Shown: positions 8,799 to 17,616, counted from the first letter of the stretch. The stretch is 64,000 bases of DNA from Sphingomonas sp. IC081 (GCF_006874585.1 NZ_CP029761.1:2677001-2741000); one strand, 5' to 3'. Numbers and translations are program-made. Notes: generated by a model from the letters alone, not told the origin.

Positions 8799-9775
8799 GG
8801 CACGATGAGATCCCGGCTGGCCAGCACTTTGCCGGGCTCGGCGTCGTCATCGGTGTAGGTAACGGTGAGCTTCGCGCCGCTTGCGAGGAAACGCGGATCG
8901 GCGCCGGCATCGAAGGGCACGGTCACCTGCCGCGCGTCGATCTCGGTATAGACGCCCAGCCCCTTGAGCAGGGCCAGCGGCGCCTTGGCCCCCGGCGCGG
9001 TCACCGCGATGTCGCCAAAGGCCGAGCGCGTACCCGCCCGGGTGATCGTCAATTGCAGCGCCTTGCGCCCGCCCGGCAGCGCCACGATCCGGGGGCTTTC
9101 GATCCCCGCCGTCAGCGTGGTCTGGCCGATGCGGACGATCACCGGGATCGAGATGCCGAAACGCGGGACGATGCGCACGCCGATAGCCCCCTGCCTGGCG
9201 GCGCCCGCCGCCTGCTCGATCGAGTAGGAGGCATCGGCGGGCGGCACCGCCACGGCGGAAAAGTGCGCGCGGTATTCGCCCGGCGGCGTATCGGGGGCGA
9301 CCCGCGCCATGATGCGGATGGTCTGCGCCTCGCTGCCGCCCAGCACCACCCGGCGCGGCGACCAGCGCAGCATCGCGGCAGCGCCATGAAGCCGGGCCCG
9401 CTCGGCAGGAGCCACCGCCTCGGCATCGAGCAGCCGGCCGTCGCCGGTCATCACCTTGTCGGCAATGGCGATATCGTACTCGCCGCGCTCGATGCTGCGG
9501 TTGTAGAGCCCGACCGAGGCGATGCGCGTACGCTCGTCGATCACCACGCGCTTGGGGTAGAGGTTGATGTCTCCCATGCCGCCCACGGCGCCCTCGGGCA
9601 CCGAAGCGGCGGCCTGGGGCGGCGGCGCCTGCAACGGCTCGTCCTGCGCCACGGCGGCCCCGGCCAGACACAGGCTCGCCAAACCACCGGCGCGCAGCAG
9701 CCGCGCACCGCCCCCCACTACCGATACCACGCGCAAGCCTGCGACCCCCGAATGTCCTTGATCGGGATTAACCAT
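8795..9775 (-). CDS. Periplasmic pilus-assembly chaperone-like protein
   Basis: The product is about 326 residues with an N-terminal hydrophobic leader ending near LAGAAVAQD. The body is beta-rich and immunoglobulin-like: INLYPKRVVIDERTRIASVGLYNRS near the N-terminus resembles the first strands of fimbrial chaperones (where P-x-R and N are typical), and later parts carry ARVAPDTPPGEYRAHF and FGISIPVIVRIG. These match the chaperones of alternate chaperone-usher systems. I take the ATG at 9775 (MVNPDQG) as the start; an upstream in-frame ATG at 9799 adds eight unlikely residues. Its stop overlaps the usher GTG, so the two are coupled. It should hold DUF4402 subunits in the periplasm before delivery to the usher. 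Confidence 0.75.
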   Translation of the reverse strand: MVNPDQGHSGVAGLRVVSVVGGGARLLRAGGLASLCLAGAAVAQDEPLQAPPPQAAASVPEGAVGGMGDINLYPKRVVIDERTRIASVGLYNRSIERGEYDIAIADKVMTGDGRLLDAEAVAPAERARLHGAAAMLRWSPRRVVLGGSEAQTIRIMARVAPDTPPGEYRAHFSAVAVPPADASYSIEQAAGAARQGAIGVRIVPRFGISIPVIVRIGQTTLTAGIESPRIVALPGGRKALQLTITRAGTRSAFGDIAVTAPGAKAPLALLKGLGVYTEIDARQVTVPFDAGADPRFLASGAKLTVTYTDDDAEPGKVLASRDLIVP

Positions 9776-9879
9776 GCAACTGTCTGGAATCCCAAGCAAT
9801 GATACTTAGGTATTTAGAGCCCGTCCGGACATTCCCGAAAAGCGAATTTCGCGGGCCGGGGCCGCCCTCAAACAGCCCC

Positions 9880-10449
9880 TTACAGGTAGTAGACGGTCAG
9901 CGGGAAAGTACTGGAATAGTCCCCGGCGGCCTGGTTGGCCGACACGTTGAGGGTGCCGCCGACGCTGAGTATGTCACGGCCCGAAGCGTCGAGCTGGCCG
10001 ATGCCGATGCCCACCGTGTCGGACGTGAAATTGCTGACCGTCATCGTCGCGCTGCCGGAAGCGATCGTCGCCTGGGCGGGCAGGTCGACGATATAGATGC
10101 GGCGAGGCTGGCCGTTGAGCTGGAAGCTGGCCGCCCCGCGCCCGCCGGTTCCCTGCGGCATCGACAGGTTCGCCGCCATGCCGCCGGTGCCGCTGACGGC
10201 GCTGGCGGCGCTCACCGTTTCCGTACCCGCACTCGTGGGCCGCGCAAAGCTGCCGAAGCGCAGATAGGCAAGCGGCACGATCTGGGTCGGCGCCACAACT
10301 TCCGCCGTGGCCGCGCCTTTTGCCCCGGCCGCGAGCCCCTGCCCCAGTACCTGCCCCGGCAGCGCCGCAAGCAGCATGGCCGCAAGCCCGGCCCCCGCCA
10401 GACGCGCGCGGTCAGCCAAGATCGGCCGGTATCGTCTCCTCCCGGTCAT
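9880..10449 (-). CDS. DUF4402-domain exported protein (minor subunit candidate)
   Basis: The 189-residue protein has a basic N-terminus and a signal peptide to about residue 36 (ending VLGQG). The mature part begins ATAEVVAPTQIVPLAYLRFGSF, the opening strand pattern of DUF4402 domains, and ends in the characteristic SYYV-like hydrophobic strand TFPLTVYYL. It is the last DUF4402 gene before the chaperone. It differs from the major-type paralogue at 10551 by longer loops and a less repetitive composition, which fits a tip or anchor subunit. That role is inference; membership of the DUF4402 group is seen. Confidence 0.75.
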   Translation of the reverse strand: MTGRRRYRPILADRARLAGAGLAAMLLAALPGQVLGQGLAAGAKGAATAEVVAPTQIVPLAYLRFGSFARPTSAGTETVSAASAVSGTGGMAANLSMPQGTGGRGAASFQLNGQPRRIYIVDLPAQATIASGSATMTVSNFTSDTVGIGIGQLDASGRDILSVGGTLNVSANQAAGDYSSTFPLTVYYL

Positions 10450-10480
10450 CCCTGGTCCTCGTTGCGGGTGCTGGTCATGC

Positions 10481-10508
10481 GGTGCCTGCCGCCCCCACGG
10501 CAGGCACC
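10481..10508 (-). terminator. Strong hairpin after the main DUF4402 gene
   Basis: A perfect 11-bp stem (GGTGCCTGCCG / CGGCAGGCACC) with a 6-base loop lies 43 bases past the stop of the 10551-11048 gene and before the next DUF4402 gene. It lacks a U tract. It may be a partial terminator or an RNA-stabilising hairpin that sets subunit ratios. Confidence 0.5.
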
Positions 10509-10550
10509 GGCCGAAGCGGCCCTCGCTGCGAAGGCCCGCTTGCTTCGCGA

Positions 10551-11048
10551 TCAGTTATAGGTGACGGTCGCGTCGTAGCTGCCGGTGTAGCTGCCGGCCG
10601 CCGCCGTCGATGCGACGGTCAGCGTGCCGCCCACGGTGAAGCTCGCCGCACCCGAGGCGCTCAGCGTGCCGCTGGTCGACGAAGGCGTGGTGGTGAAGGC
10701 CATCGTGTTGGCACCGCTGGAAACATTGCCGCCGGTGGTCGAGATGGTGAAGGCCCGGCTGGCATCGCCGCCGACGGTGAAGGCGTCCGCGGTATTGGCC
10801 GAACCCGCCACGAAGACAACGCCGCCGGTCTTCGAACCGGCGCCAGCCGAGGTCACCACGACCGTACCGCCGGTGCCCGCGGTGAACGAACCGAAGGCCA
10901 GGGCCGCACCCGAAGTGTGGGTCAGGGTGATCGGTGCCACCACGGTGGCGGTGGCAGTGCCCTGCGTGGTCGCGGCGAACGCGGAAACCGCAAAGAGCGA
11001 CGAAGCGGCGGCGACCGCCACGGCGGAAACAAGAGCAAGCTTCTTCAT
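10551..11048 (-). CDS. DUF4402-domain exported protein (major subunit candidate)
   Basis: The 165-residue product has a textbook signal peptide (MKKLALVSAVAVAAASSLFA, cleaved near SAFA-ATT). The mature domain starts GTATATVVAPITLTHTSG, then LAFGSFTAGTGGTVVV, the DUF4402 signature, and ends YTGSYDATVTYN. It is rich in Ala, Gly, Ser and Thr with no Cys, like a major fibre subunit. The GAGGGG ribosome site 9 bases before the ATG is the best in the locus, and a strong hairpin follows the gene; both fit high relative expression. The 226 bases upstream (11049-11274) hold no gene and could carry a separate promoter. Confidence 0.82.
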   Translation of the reverse strand: MKKLALVSAVAVAAASSLFAVSAFAATTQGTATATVVAPITLTHTSGAALAFGSFTAGTGGTVVVTSAGAGSKTGGVVFVAGSANTADAFTVGGDASRAFTISTTGGNVSSGANTMAFTTTPSSTSGTLSASGAASFTVGGTLTVASTAAAGSYTGSYDATVTYN

Positions 11049-11274
11049 GATTAGTACCCCTCAGAGATGCCCGGCGTCTGCGACCCTCCGGGCGGCACGA
11101 AGCTCCCCGTTTCCGCATGTAGTCTCGTCATGCGGCCCCGAATTGGGCACCCCGTGTTAACTAAGGAGTTAGCCTCAGGAATATTACTGAAAACTCACCA
11201 AGACTCCGGGTTCATACCAAAGCACGACGGGTCTCATCCTCTTGTCTGATCGGAACTATCAACTAACCCGCAAG

Positions 11275-11895
11275 TCACCCATAGACCACGATGACGGGAA
11301 CTTGCGCCCGGTAGTGGGACGCCCTGGTGCCGGGCGGGATGTGCAGTTCGCCGCCGATCTCGAATCCGTCGCCGCCGTCCTTGTCCAGCACGCCCTGCCC
11401 ACCCGATTGCGGCCTGCTGTCGGTGCGTACGGTGAGACTGGATACCGGCAGGCGGGACAACGGCGCGCCGTCCGCCGCGACCGATTGCGCCTCGACGGCA
11501 TCGGGCAGCAGCACCCGGTAGGCCCGTCCGGGCTCCCCCTCCACCCGCAGCCGCGCCGCATGGGGCATGGCACAAGTCTCCTCCCCGACCGGGCAGGCGA
11601 GGCGTGCCGCACCGCCATACCGCGCCTGGGTGCTGCCCGGCACGATCACGAGACTCCCGCCCTCACGGCCGACATCGCCCACCGCGCCAAAATCGAGATC
11701 GCTGAGCGAACGAACCGCAAGCGGCGCGACCACGGTCGCGCTGGCGATCCCGCTGGAATAGGCGCCCGCAGGCGCCTCGGCAGCAAGCGCGCAAGCGGGC
11801 GCCATCAGCGCCAGCCCCACCGCCAGCCCCACTGCCTCTGCAGCAAGCAGGCCTCCGGTAACGGGCAAGGCAGGGGAACGGGGCATTGGACACAC
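11275..11895 (-). CDS. DUF4402-like exported protein with a Cys pair
   Basis: The 206-residue product has a long leader with a hydrophobic core (about residues 13-38, ending ACALAAEAP). The mature part contains SGIASATVVAPLAVRSLSDLDFGAV, a DUF4402 opening, followed by strand-rich sequence with two Cys (LACPVGEETCAMP) likely to form a disulfide. It ends YRAQVPVIVVYG, as subunits of this group do. The gene lies between the major-type subunit and the first gene of the locus, separated by AT-richer spacers of 226 and 263 bases without genes. A minor or adhesin-type role is plausible but not shown. Confidence 0.7.
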   Translation of the reverse strand: MCPMPRSPALPVTGGLLAAEAVGLAVGLALMAPACALAAEAPAGAYSSGIASATVVAPLAVRSLSDLDFGAVGDVGREGGSLVIVPGSTQARYGGAARLACPVGEETCAMPHAARLRVEGEPGRAYRVLLPDAVEAQSVAADGAPLSRLPVSSLTVRTDSRPQSGGQGVLDKDGGDGFEIGGELHIPPGTRASHYRAQVPVIVVYG

Positions 11896-12158
11896 TCGCG
11901 TTCACGATCCGAAGACCGCGGTTTTCCGGAACTCCCCCTTGCCAGCGCATCGTCACCAGACACCGGGTCAGACGCAGGGCCAGACACCGGGATGCACTTC
12001 GCTGCGTGCAAACGAGCGAACCGCGCAACGGTTCCGCGCCCGAGCCGTTTCGGAGGCGTCCGGCTTCATTTTAGGAAAAGAATCGCAAGACCGGCCGTCA
12101 CCGCAGCCAAGGGAATGTACGGCCTGAATGTACGGGGCGATTGCCCTAGTCGAATATC

Positions 12159-12749
12159 CTAGTCGACATTCACGAGCGTGGCATCGATCGGCAGCGGCAG
12201 GTTCAAGGTGCCGCCGCCATAGCTGCGCGTCAGGTCGATGCGTGCGCCGACCCGGAAGCTGCGCGAACAGACGCGCTGGGTGCAATTCGGGAGAGTGATC
12301 TGCAGGACCTGCCCCGGCGCGATCGCGGCATAGCCGGGCAAGTCGGTCTCGAAGGCGGAAAGCCGTCCGGACACCCCGCCGGCGTCGACCGCACCCGGCG
12401 CCGAAAGCACCACTTCCAGCGTGACGTCGAGCGGACGGCGGCTTTCGTTGCCGCGGTCGTAGGAGACGGTGAACTGGGCGGGACGGGTAGTGCCGCCGGG
12501 CGCGGGCATGACGCCGCTGTCGACCACCGCGCCCGCCGCGGTCACCCTGCGGCTGCCGCTGCCGACCACCACCATGCGCCCGAAATCGAGCCGGGCATCG
12601 GCCGTGACGACCGCCCGCGCGGGATCGGCACGGGCGGGCAGCGGGGCCAGCACCAGCACCGGCACCAGCACCAGCACCAGCACGGGGGCAAGGCCCGCCG
12701 CGACGCCTAGTCGCCGCTTTCCGGTAAACTCGGTCAATTGCCAGAACAT
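12159..12749 (-). CDS. DUF4402-like exported protein, first gene of the locus
   Basis: The 196-residue protein has a signal peptide with a VLVLVLVPVLVL core, cleaved near PARA-DPA. The mature part opens ARAVVTADARLDFGRMVVVGSG, a variant of the DUF4402 start, and ends LNLPLPIDATLVNVD. Two Cys (LPNCTQRVCSRSF) suggest a disulfide. The leader DNA contains short CACCAG/CACGAG-type repeats (12652-12684) that encode the Val-Leu-rich core and could vary in number. It is probably the fourth secreted subunit; similarity to the other three is weaker, so confidence is moderate. Confidence 0.62.
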   Translation of the reverse strand: MFWQLTEFTGKRRLGVAAGLAPVLVLVLVPVLVLAPLPARADPARAVVTADARLDFGRMVVVGSGSRRVTAAGAVVDSGVMPAPGGTTRPAQFTVSYDRGNESRRPLDVTLEVVLSAPGAVDAGGVSGRLSAFETDLPGYAAIAPGQVLQITLPNCTQRVCSRSFRVGARIDLTRSYGGGTLNLPLPIDATLVNVD

Positions 12750-12803
12750 CCCGGACCCGACCCTATACCGCCGATCCCGCCTTATCCAGCCCCGGCTTGC
12801 CGG

Positions 12804-14066
12804 TCAGCCCTCCCGCACCCATTCGCGCCGCAGCGCCGGGCCTGCCAGCGCCATCAGCAGCGCCGCCAGAAGATAGAGCGCAAGGCCGATCAGCATCGAA
12901 TAGCGCAGCGCCTCGCCGCCCCAGACCGGCGCCAGCGCCTTCGACAGCGCGCCCAGCGCATAGATGCCGCCGCCAAGGCCGATGAGGTTGTTGATCAGCA
13001 GGAACAGCGCCGAGGCAGTGGCGCGCGCGGCCGGCTCGACCAGGTGCTGGACCGCGCTCGTCACCGGCCCGAGCCAGACATAGGCGAGCGCCTGCGGCAA
13101 CAGGAACAGCAGGAAGGCGGTCGGCACGCTGTGGGTCCAGATACCGCCTGCGTAGAGCGGCACCGCGATCACGTAGGCGACCGCGGGAACCCAGCCGTAG
13201 AAGGCGCGGTCGGCCGAGCCCAGCCGGTCGGCGAGGCGCCCGCCCGCCAGCACGCCCACGGTGCCGCCCATCAGCAGGATCGCGCCGAGGAACCACGAGG
13301 TCTCGACTAGATCGAGCCCGAAGCTGCGCTGCAGCAGGCTCGGCATCCAGAACATGATGCCATAGCCAAGCATCGAACTGGAGGCGGCGCCAAACGAAAG
13401 CAGCCAGAACGCCTTCTTGCGCGCCAGCGTGGCGGCCACTTCACCGAACCGGACCGTGGGCGCGGCCGTTGCGGGACGGGGCTTGTCGCGCACCACCATG
13501 CGGAACGGCACCGCCGCCAGCAGCCCGGCCAGCCCGACGACCACAAAGGCCGCGCGCCAGTCCACCCGCGCGGCGACGTAGCCGCCCGCCAGCACCCCGG
13601 TCGCCGCCCCGATGGGAATGCCCAGCGAATAGATCGAAAGCGCAAAGGCGCGCTTCTCGCTGGGGAAATGATCGCCGATCACCGCATAGGAGGGCGCGAC
13701 CCCGCCCGCCTCGCCCACGCCGACGCCGAGCCGGGCGACAAACAAGTGCCAGAACCCCTGCGCCGCGCCGCATAGCGCGGTGAACAGGCTCCAGACCAGC
13801 AGCGAGCCGGTGATCACCCAGGAGCGGCTGGTGCGGTCCGCCAGCCAGGCCAGCGGCACCCCGAGCGTCGAATAGAGGATCGCGAAGGCCAGCCCGCCGA
13901 GCATGCCCATCTGGGCGTCGTCGAGCCCGAGGTCCTGCTGGATCGGGGCGGCCAGGATCGCCAGGATCTGCCGGTCGACGAAGTTGAAGATATAGACCAG
14001 GAGCAGCATCGCCAGAACGAGACCGGGCGATGAGGGCTTGTGCGAATTGGCAGCGTTCTGGCTCAT
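12804..14066 (-). CDS. MFS transporter, spinster-like
   Basis: The 420-residue carrier has 12 predicted membrane segments. The motif FNFVDRQILAILAAPIQQDLGL near the N-terminus is typical of spinster-like MFS proteins common in sphingomonads, and the loop LADRTSRSWVITGSLLVWSL carries the MFS signature. The ATG at 14066 is preferred; a longer frame to 14162 lies inside the upstream hydrolase gene. It starts directly after the hydrolase stop, so hydrolase and carrier are probably co-transcribed, with the TonB receptor further upstream. The set looks like uptake and processing of an unknown, perhaps ester-containing, compound. Direction of transport is unknown. Confidence 0.85.
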   Translation of the reverse strand: MSQNAANSHKPSSPGLVLAMLLLVYIFNFVDRQILAILAAPIQQDLGLDDAQMGMLGGLAFAILYSTLGVPLAWLADRTSRSWVITGSLLVWSLFTALCGAAQGFWHLFVARLGVGVGEAGGVAPSYAVIGDHFPSEKRAFALSIYSLGIPIGAATGVLAGGYVAARVDWRAAFVVVGLAGLLAAVPFRMVVRDKPRPATAAPTVRFGEVAATLARKKAFWLLSFGAASSSMLGYGIMFWMPSLLQRSFGLDLVETSWFLGAILLMGGTVGVLAGGRLADRLGSADRAFYGWVPAVAYVIAVPLYAGGIWTHSVPTAFLLFLLPQALAYVWLGPVTSAVQHLVEPAARATASALFLLINNLIGLGGGIYALGALSKALAPVWGGEALRYSMLIGLALYLLAALLMALAGPALRREWVREG

Positions 14067-14067
14067 G

Positions 14068-14937
14068 TCAGCCGATATGGTCCTTGAGGAAGGCGAGGAT
14101 CGCCGCCAGCGCGGGTGTCTCGTCGAGGATCGGGGCGTGGCCGACGCGCGGCACGTCGGCATGGCTGTAGGGCCCGGCGTGGCGCTGCGCCATCTCCCGT
14201 TCGGTTTCCCGGCTCAAAAGATCGGAAAGTTCGCCGCGCACCACCAGCACCGGGCGGCCGGCAAGCCCCTCCCACAAGGGCCAGAGATCGGGCGGCACCG
14301 TCTGCGGCTCGTCGCCCGCCATGCTCTGGGCGATCGCCGGGTCGTAATCGAGCACCACCCGGCCATCGGCCTGCTCGCGGCAGGTGCGCCGGGCAAAGGC
14401 CTGCCACTCGCGGCTGCCGTAATCGGGAAAGGCCGGGGCATTCGACGCCCGGCAGCGCGCCGCCGCCTCGGTCCACGAAGCCATCGGCCCGGCCGGTCCG
14501 ACATAGCCCTGGATCCGCGCGATCCCGGCAGGATCGAGCACCGGGCCGATGTCGTTGAACACGAAACCGCTGGCAAGATCCGGCCGCAGCGCGTTCATCA
14601 CCATGGCCATGAGCCCGCCCATCGACGTGCCGATCAGGCAGGCCCGGGCGATGCCCAGTCCGTCCAGCAGCGCCAGCATGTCGTGCGCGTAGACATCGGG
14701 GCGGTAGCGCGCCGGCTCCGGGTCCCACTGCGACAGGCCGCGCCCGCGCTGGTCGGGCACGACCAGCCGGTAGTCGCCCGCAAGATGCGCGGCGAGCGGC
14801 TCGAAATCGGCGCTGTTGCGGGTGAGGCCATGCATCATCAGCAGCACCGGCGCAGCCGCATCGCGCGCCGGATAGTCCCGCGCGGCCAGATCCAGCCGCC
14901 CGCAGGCGCTGCGATAGCGGTGGAGGCGATAGTCCAT
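14068..14937 (-). CDS. Alpha/beta-hydrolase fold hydrolase
   Basis: The 289-residue protein has the alpha/beta-hydrolase core: oxyanion motif MMHGLTRN (residues 34-41), PDQRGRGLS, nucleophile Ser105 in GTSMGG, and His267 in VGHAPILDE. It lacks a signal peptide and is presumably cytoplasmic. Relatives cleave esters or carbon-carbon bonds in aromatic-ring breakdown; the sequence does not fix the substrate. It lies between the TonB receptor gene and the MFS gene, on the same strand. Confidence 0.85.
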   Translation of the reverse strand: MDYRLHRYRSACGRLDLAARDYPARDAAAPVLLMMHGLTRNSADFEPLAAHLAGDYRLVVPDQRGRGLSQWDPEPARYRPDVYAHDMLALLDGLGIARACLIGTSMGGLMAMVMNALRPDLASGFVFNDIGPVLDPAGIARIQGYVGPAGPMASWTEAAARCRASNAPAFPDYGSREWQAFARRTCREQADGRVVLDYDPAIAQSMAGDEPQTVPPDLWPLWEGLAGRPVLVVRGELSDLLSRETEREMAQRHAGPYSHADVPRVGHAPILDETPALAAILAFLKDHIG

Positions 14938-15018
14938 CTACGAAAGTCCTTCAGGATAGGCCCGACTGCAGTCCCGGCGTGGCGGAATGGCAAGGGTCAC
15001 CAAGGGGCAAGGGTCACC

Positions 15019-15048
15019 ATGGGCCCCGCTGTCGCCAGCGGGGCCCAT
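15019..15048 (-). terminator. Terminator-like hairpin after the TonB receptor gene
   Basis: A perfect 12-bp stem (ATGGGCCCCGCT / AGCGGGGCCCAT) with the 6-base loop GTCGCC lies 53 bases past the receptor stop, between it and the hydrolase gene. It has no U run, so termination may be partial. Confidence 0.55.
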
Positions 15049-15101
15049 GCCCCCTGCCTTGCCCGGGCGCGGGACCGAAGCCGCGGCACCCGGGCGCGCA
15101 A

Positions 15102-17504
15102 TCAGAACTTCACCGTGCCCGTCACGAAGACCTGGCGCGGGTTGCCATAGAAGCCGGTCAGCGTGCCCTGCGTGCCCAGCGTCGGGATCGGCTGGCCGGA
15201 GGCATTGGTGACGATCGCCCCGGTCGTCGCATCCTGACGGATGTAGCTGTAGCCCGAGGTGATGTACTCCTTGTCGAGGATGTTCTTACCGTGGACACCC
15301 AGGCTCCAGCGGCCATCGGGCGCGGTGTAGACGATGCTGGCGTCCCACAGCGCATAGCCCTTCTGGTCGAGGTAGGGGTTCGGGAACTCGAACTGGTGGA
15401 CCTTCGAACGGTAGGACACCGTGGTCGAAAGCAGCAGGTCGCCGCCGCCCACCGGGGTATCGTAACCCAGCGTGCCGCTGGCGGTCCACTTCGGGGTGTT
15501 CTGGATGTTGCGGTACTTGGCCACGTCCACCGTCTTGCCGGCGATCAGCGTCTCGTACTTGCGGAACTTGGCATCGATGTAGCCGAGCGAACCCGAGAGG
15601 GTCAGCTTGTCGCCCGCAGCGGCGATGTCGCGGCCCAGCGTCGCATTGGTTTCCAGTTCAAGACCCTGCAGGCGCGCCTTGCCCGCGTTGGAGACAACGC
15701 CGCAGAAGGTCGGCACGCCGCTCACCGTGCAGGCCACCGAGCCGGGGATCTGGATGTCCTTGTAGTCCATCCGGAACGCCGCCGCCGCGACATAGAGCGC
15801 GCCGTCCAGCAGGTTGCCCTTGTAGCCCAGTTCGTAGCTGTCCACCGTTTCCGGCTTGAAGCTCAGGTACTGGGCGATCTCGGCATCGCTGGGCACGCCG
15901 CTCGCATTGCTGGTCGGCGCATTCTTGCCGGCGCCGCGCGGGTCGAAGCCGCCGCCCTTGAAGCCCTGGCTGTAGCTTGCGTAGATGTTGTGGTCACGGC
16001 TGGGCTTGAACGAGATCGAGGCACGGGGCGTGAACTTCTTGTAGACCGCGCTGCCCGAGAAGTTGGTGTCGGTGGCAATCAGCGTGCCGGGGTTCTGGAA
16101 ACCGGCCGAACCGCCGAAGATGTAGCTCTGCTTGAGGATGTCCGCCTCACGCTTGTCCCAGGTGTAGCGCCCGCCGAGCGAGAGGCTGAACTGGTCGGTG
16201 AGGTTGTAGGTGAAGTCGCCGAAGATCGCCCAGGTCTTGGTGTTGACATCGGCCTCGGTATGGCCGGTCAGCATGGGAAGCGTCGTGGCCAGCGTCGTGT
16301 AGGTGCGCGAATCGAAGTAGGTGTCGGCGCTGGCGTCGAGCCAGTAGAAACCGACCAGCGCCTGCAGCGGCCCCTTGTCGTAGGCCAGCTGGAATTCCTG
16401 GCTGAGCTGCTCGTTGTCGTAGAACGCGGGCACGTCGAGATCGACCGTCGGGCTGGCGTCGAAGTCGATCGGGGTGGCCGAATGGTCCTTGCGCCAGGCG
16501 CTGATCGACTTGAAGCTCAGCGCGTCGGACAGGTCGACCTTGACGTTCATGGCCAGGCCCCAGGCCTCGACGTCCTGCTTGGGATCGTCGATGCCGCCGG
16601 CACTGTCGAACACGTCGGGCAGGATCTCGCTGCCCGCCGCCGAGCCGGCGATCAGGCGGTGGCCGCCGCGCGGGTTGCTGCGATCGCGGGTATAGTCGCC
16701 CGAGATGCGGATCGAGACCGGGGCGCCCCGGCCGCCCATCTCCAGGGTGCCGCGCGCGCCCCAGACGTCCTTGTCGTAGTTGTCCTTGCCGGTGGTGATG
16801 TTGGTGCCGAAGCCATCGCGCGTGAGCCGCGCCACCGCGGCGCCGAGGCGCACGATGTCCCCGATCGGCGCCGAGGCGGAGACCACGCCGTCAAGCTGGT
16901 TGTAGGTGCCGTACGTGCCGCGCGCCTTGAGCGCGAAGGTGTCCGGAAGGTCGGCGGTCACGTACTTCACCGCGCCGCCGATGGTGTTGCGGCCATAAAG
17001 CGTGCCCTGCGGGCCGCGCAGCACTTCGACGCGCTGGACCTCGTAGATGTCGAGCACCGCCGCCTGCGGGCGGTTGAGGTAGACGTCGTCGAGATAGATG
17101 CCCACGCCCTGCTCGAAGCCCGAGACCGGATCCTGCTGGCCGACGCCGCGAATGAAGGCGGAGAGCGTGGAATTGGTCCCGCGCGAAGGCTCCAGCGTGA
17201 CGTTGGGCGCCATCTGGGCGATGTCGGTGATGTCGAGGGCGCCGCTGCGCGCGAGCTGGTCGCCGCTGAAGCTCGACACCGCGATCGGCACGTCGACCAG
17301 GCGTTCCTCGCGGCGGCGGGCGGTGACGATGATCTCGCCCTCGCCCATCGTCGTTACCGGCGCCGCCGCAGGGACTGCAGGCGCCGCCGCATCATCCTGC
17401 GCCAACGCCGGGGCGGTAACCCCGCCCCCCGCCAGAACCGTCGCCAAAGCCAGAATACTCGCACACTTACGGCCGCGCACGCCACCAAATCGCGCCTTTC
17501 GCAT
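15102..17504 (-). CDS. TonB-dependent outer-membrane receptor
   Basis: The 800-residue protein has a signal peptide (to about residue 36, ending APALAQD), a TonB box (GEIIVTARRREE), a plug domain (VPIAVSSFSGDQL; FIRGVGQQDP; VEVLRGPQGTLYGRNTIGGAV) and a long beta-barrel ending in an aromatic residue (VFVTGTVKF). Length is normal for receptors of the sphingomonad type that bring in organic substrates rather than only iron. No N-terminal secretin/STN signalling domain is present. It is transcribed divergently from a TetR regulator 112 bases away, and hydrolase and MFS genes follow on the same strand. The ligand is not predictable; absence of siderophore genes argues for a carbon source. Confidence 0.93.
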   Translation of the reverse strand: MRKARFGGVRGRKCASILALATVLAGGGVTAPALAQDDAAAPAVPAAAPVTTMGEGEIIVTARRREERLVDVPIAVSSFSGDQLARSGALDITDIAQMAPNVTLEPSRGTNSTLSAFIRGVGQQDPVSGFEQGVGIYLDDVYLNRPQAAVLDIYEVQRVEVLRGPQGTLYGRNTIGGAVKYVTADLPDTFALKARGTYGTYNQLDGVVSASAPIGDIVRLGAAVARLTRDGFGTNITTGKDNYDKDVWGARGTLEMGGRGAPVSIRISGDYTRDRSNPRGGHRLIAGSAAGSEILPDVFDSAGGIDDPKQDVEAWGLAMNVKVDLSDALSFKSISAWRKDHSATPIDFDASPTVDLDVPAFYDNEQLSQEFQLAYDKGPLQALVGFYWLDASADTYFDSRTYTTLATTLPMLTGHTEADVNTKTWAIFGDFTYNLTDQFSLSLGGRYTWDKREADILKQSYIFGGSAGFQNPGTLIATDTNFSGSAVYKKFTPRASISFKPSRDHNIYASYSQGFKGGGFDPRGAGKNAPTSNASGVPSDAEIAQYLSFKPETVDSYELGYKGNLLDGALYVAAAAFRMDYKDIQIPGSVACTVSGVPTFCGVVSNAGKARLQGLELETNATLGRDIAAAGDKLTLSGSLGYIDAKFRKYETLIAGKTVDVAKYRNIQNTPKWTASGTLGYDTPVGGGDLLLSTTVSYRSKVHQFEFPNPYLDQKGYALWDASIVYTAPDGRWSLGVHGKNILDKEYITSGYSYIRQDATTGAIVTNASGQPIPTLGTQGTLTGFYGNPRQVFVTGTVKF

Positions 17505-17565
17505 CGTCCATCACTCCCAAGGATCTTTATCGTTGGAGGCGACATTATCGATACATGAATCAACT

Positions 17566-17577
17566 TTCAACATTGAA
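17566..17577. promoter_or_regulatory. Candidate operator between TonB receptor and TetR genes
   Basis: The divergent spacer 17505-17616 is AT-richer than its surroundings and contains the inverted repeat TTCAA-CA-TTGAA. A second palindrome, TATCGATA, lies at 17546-17553. Either could be bound by the neighbouring TetR protein. This is inference from position. Confidence 0.35.
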
Positions 17578-17616
17578 CATTTGCCAAGGCGCGACAGGAG
17601 GGTTAGCTGTGGCTTC

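Noticed and set aside
11049..11274. c-di-GMP (GEMM) riboswitch upstream of the main DUF4402 gene
   Set aside because: Checked because such switches precede surface-fibre genes; the conserved cores were not found on either strand.
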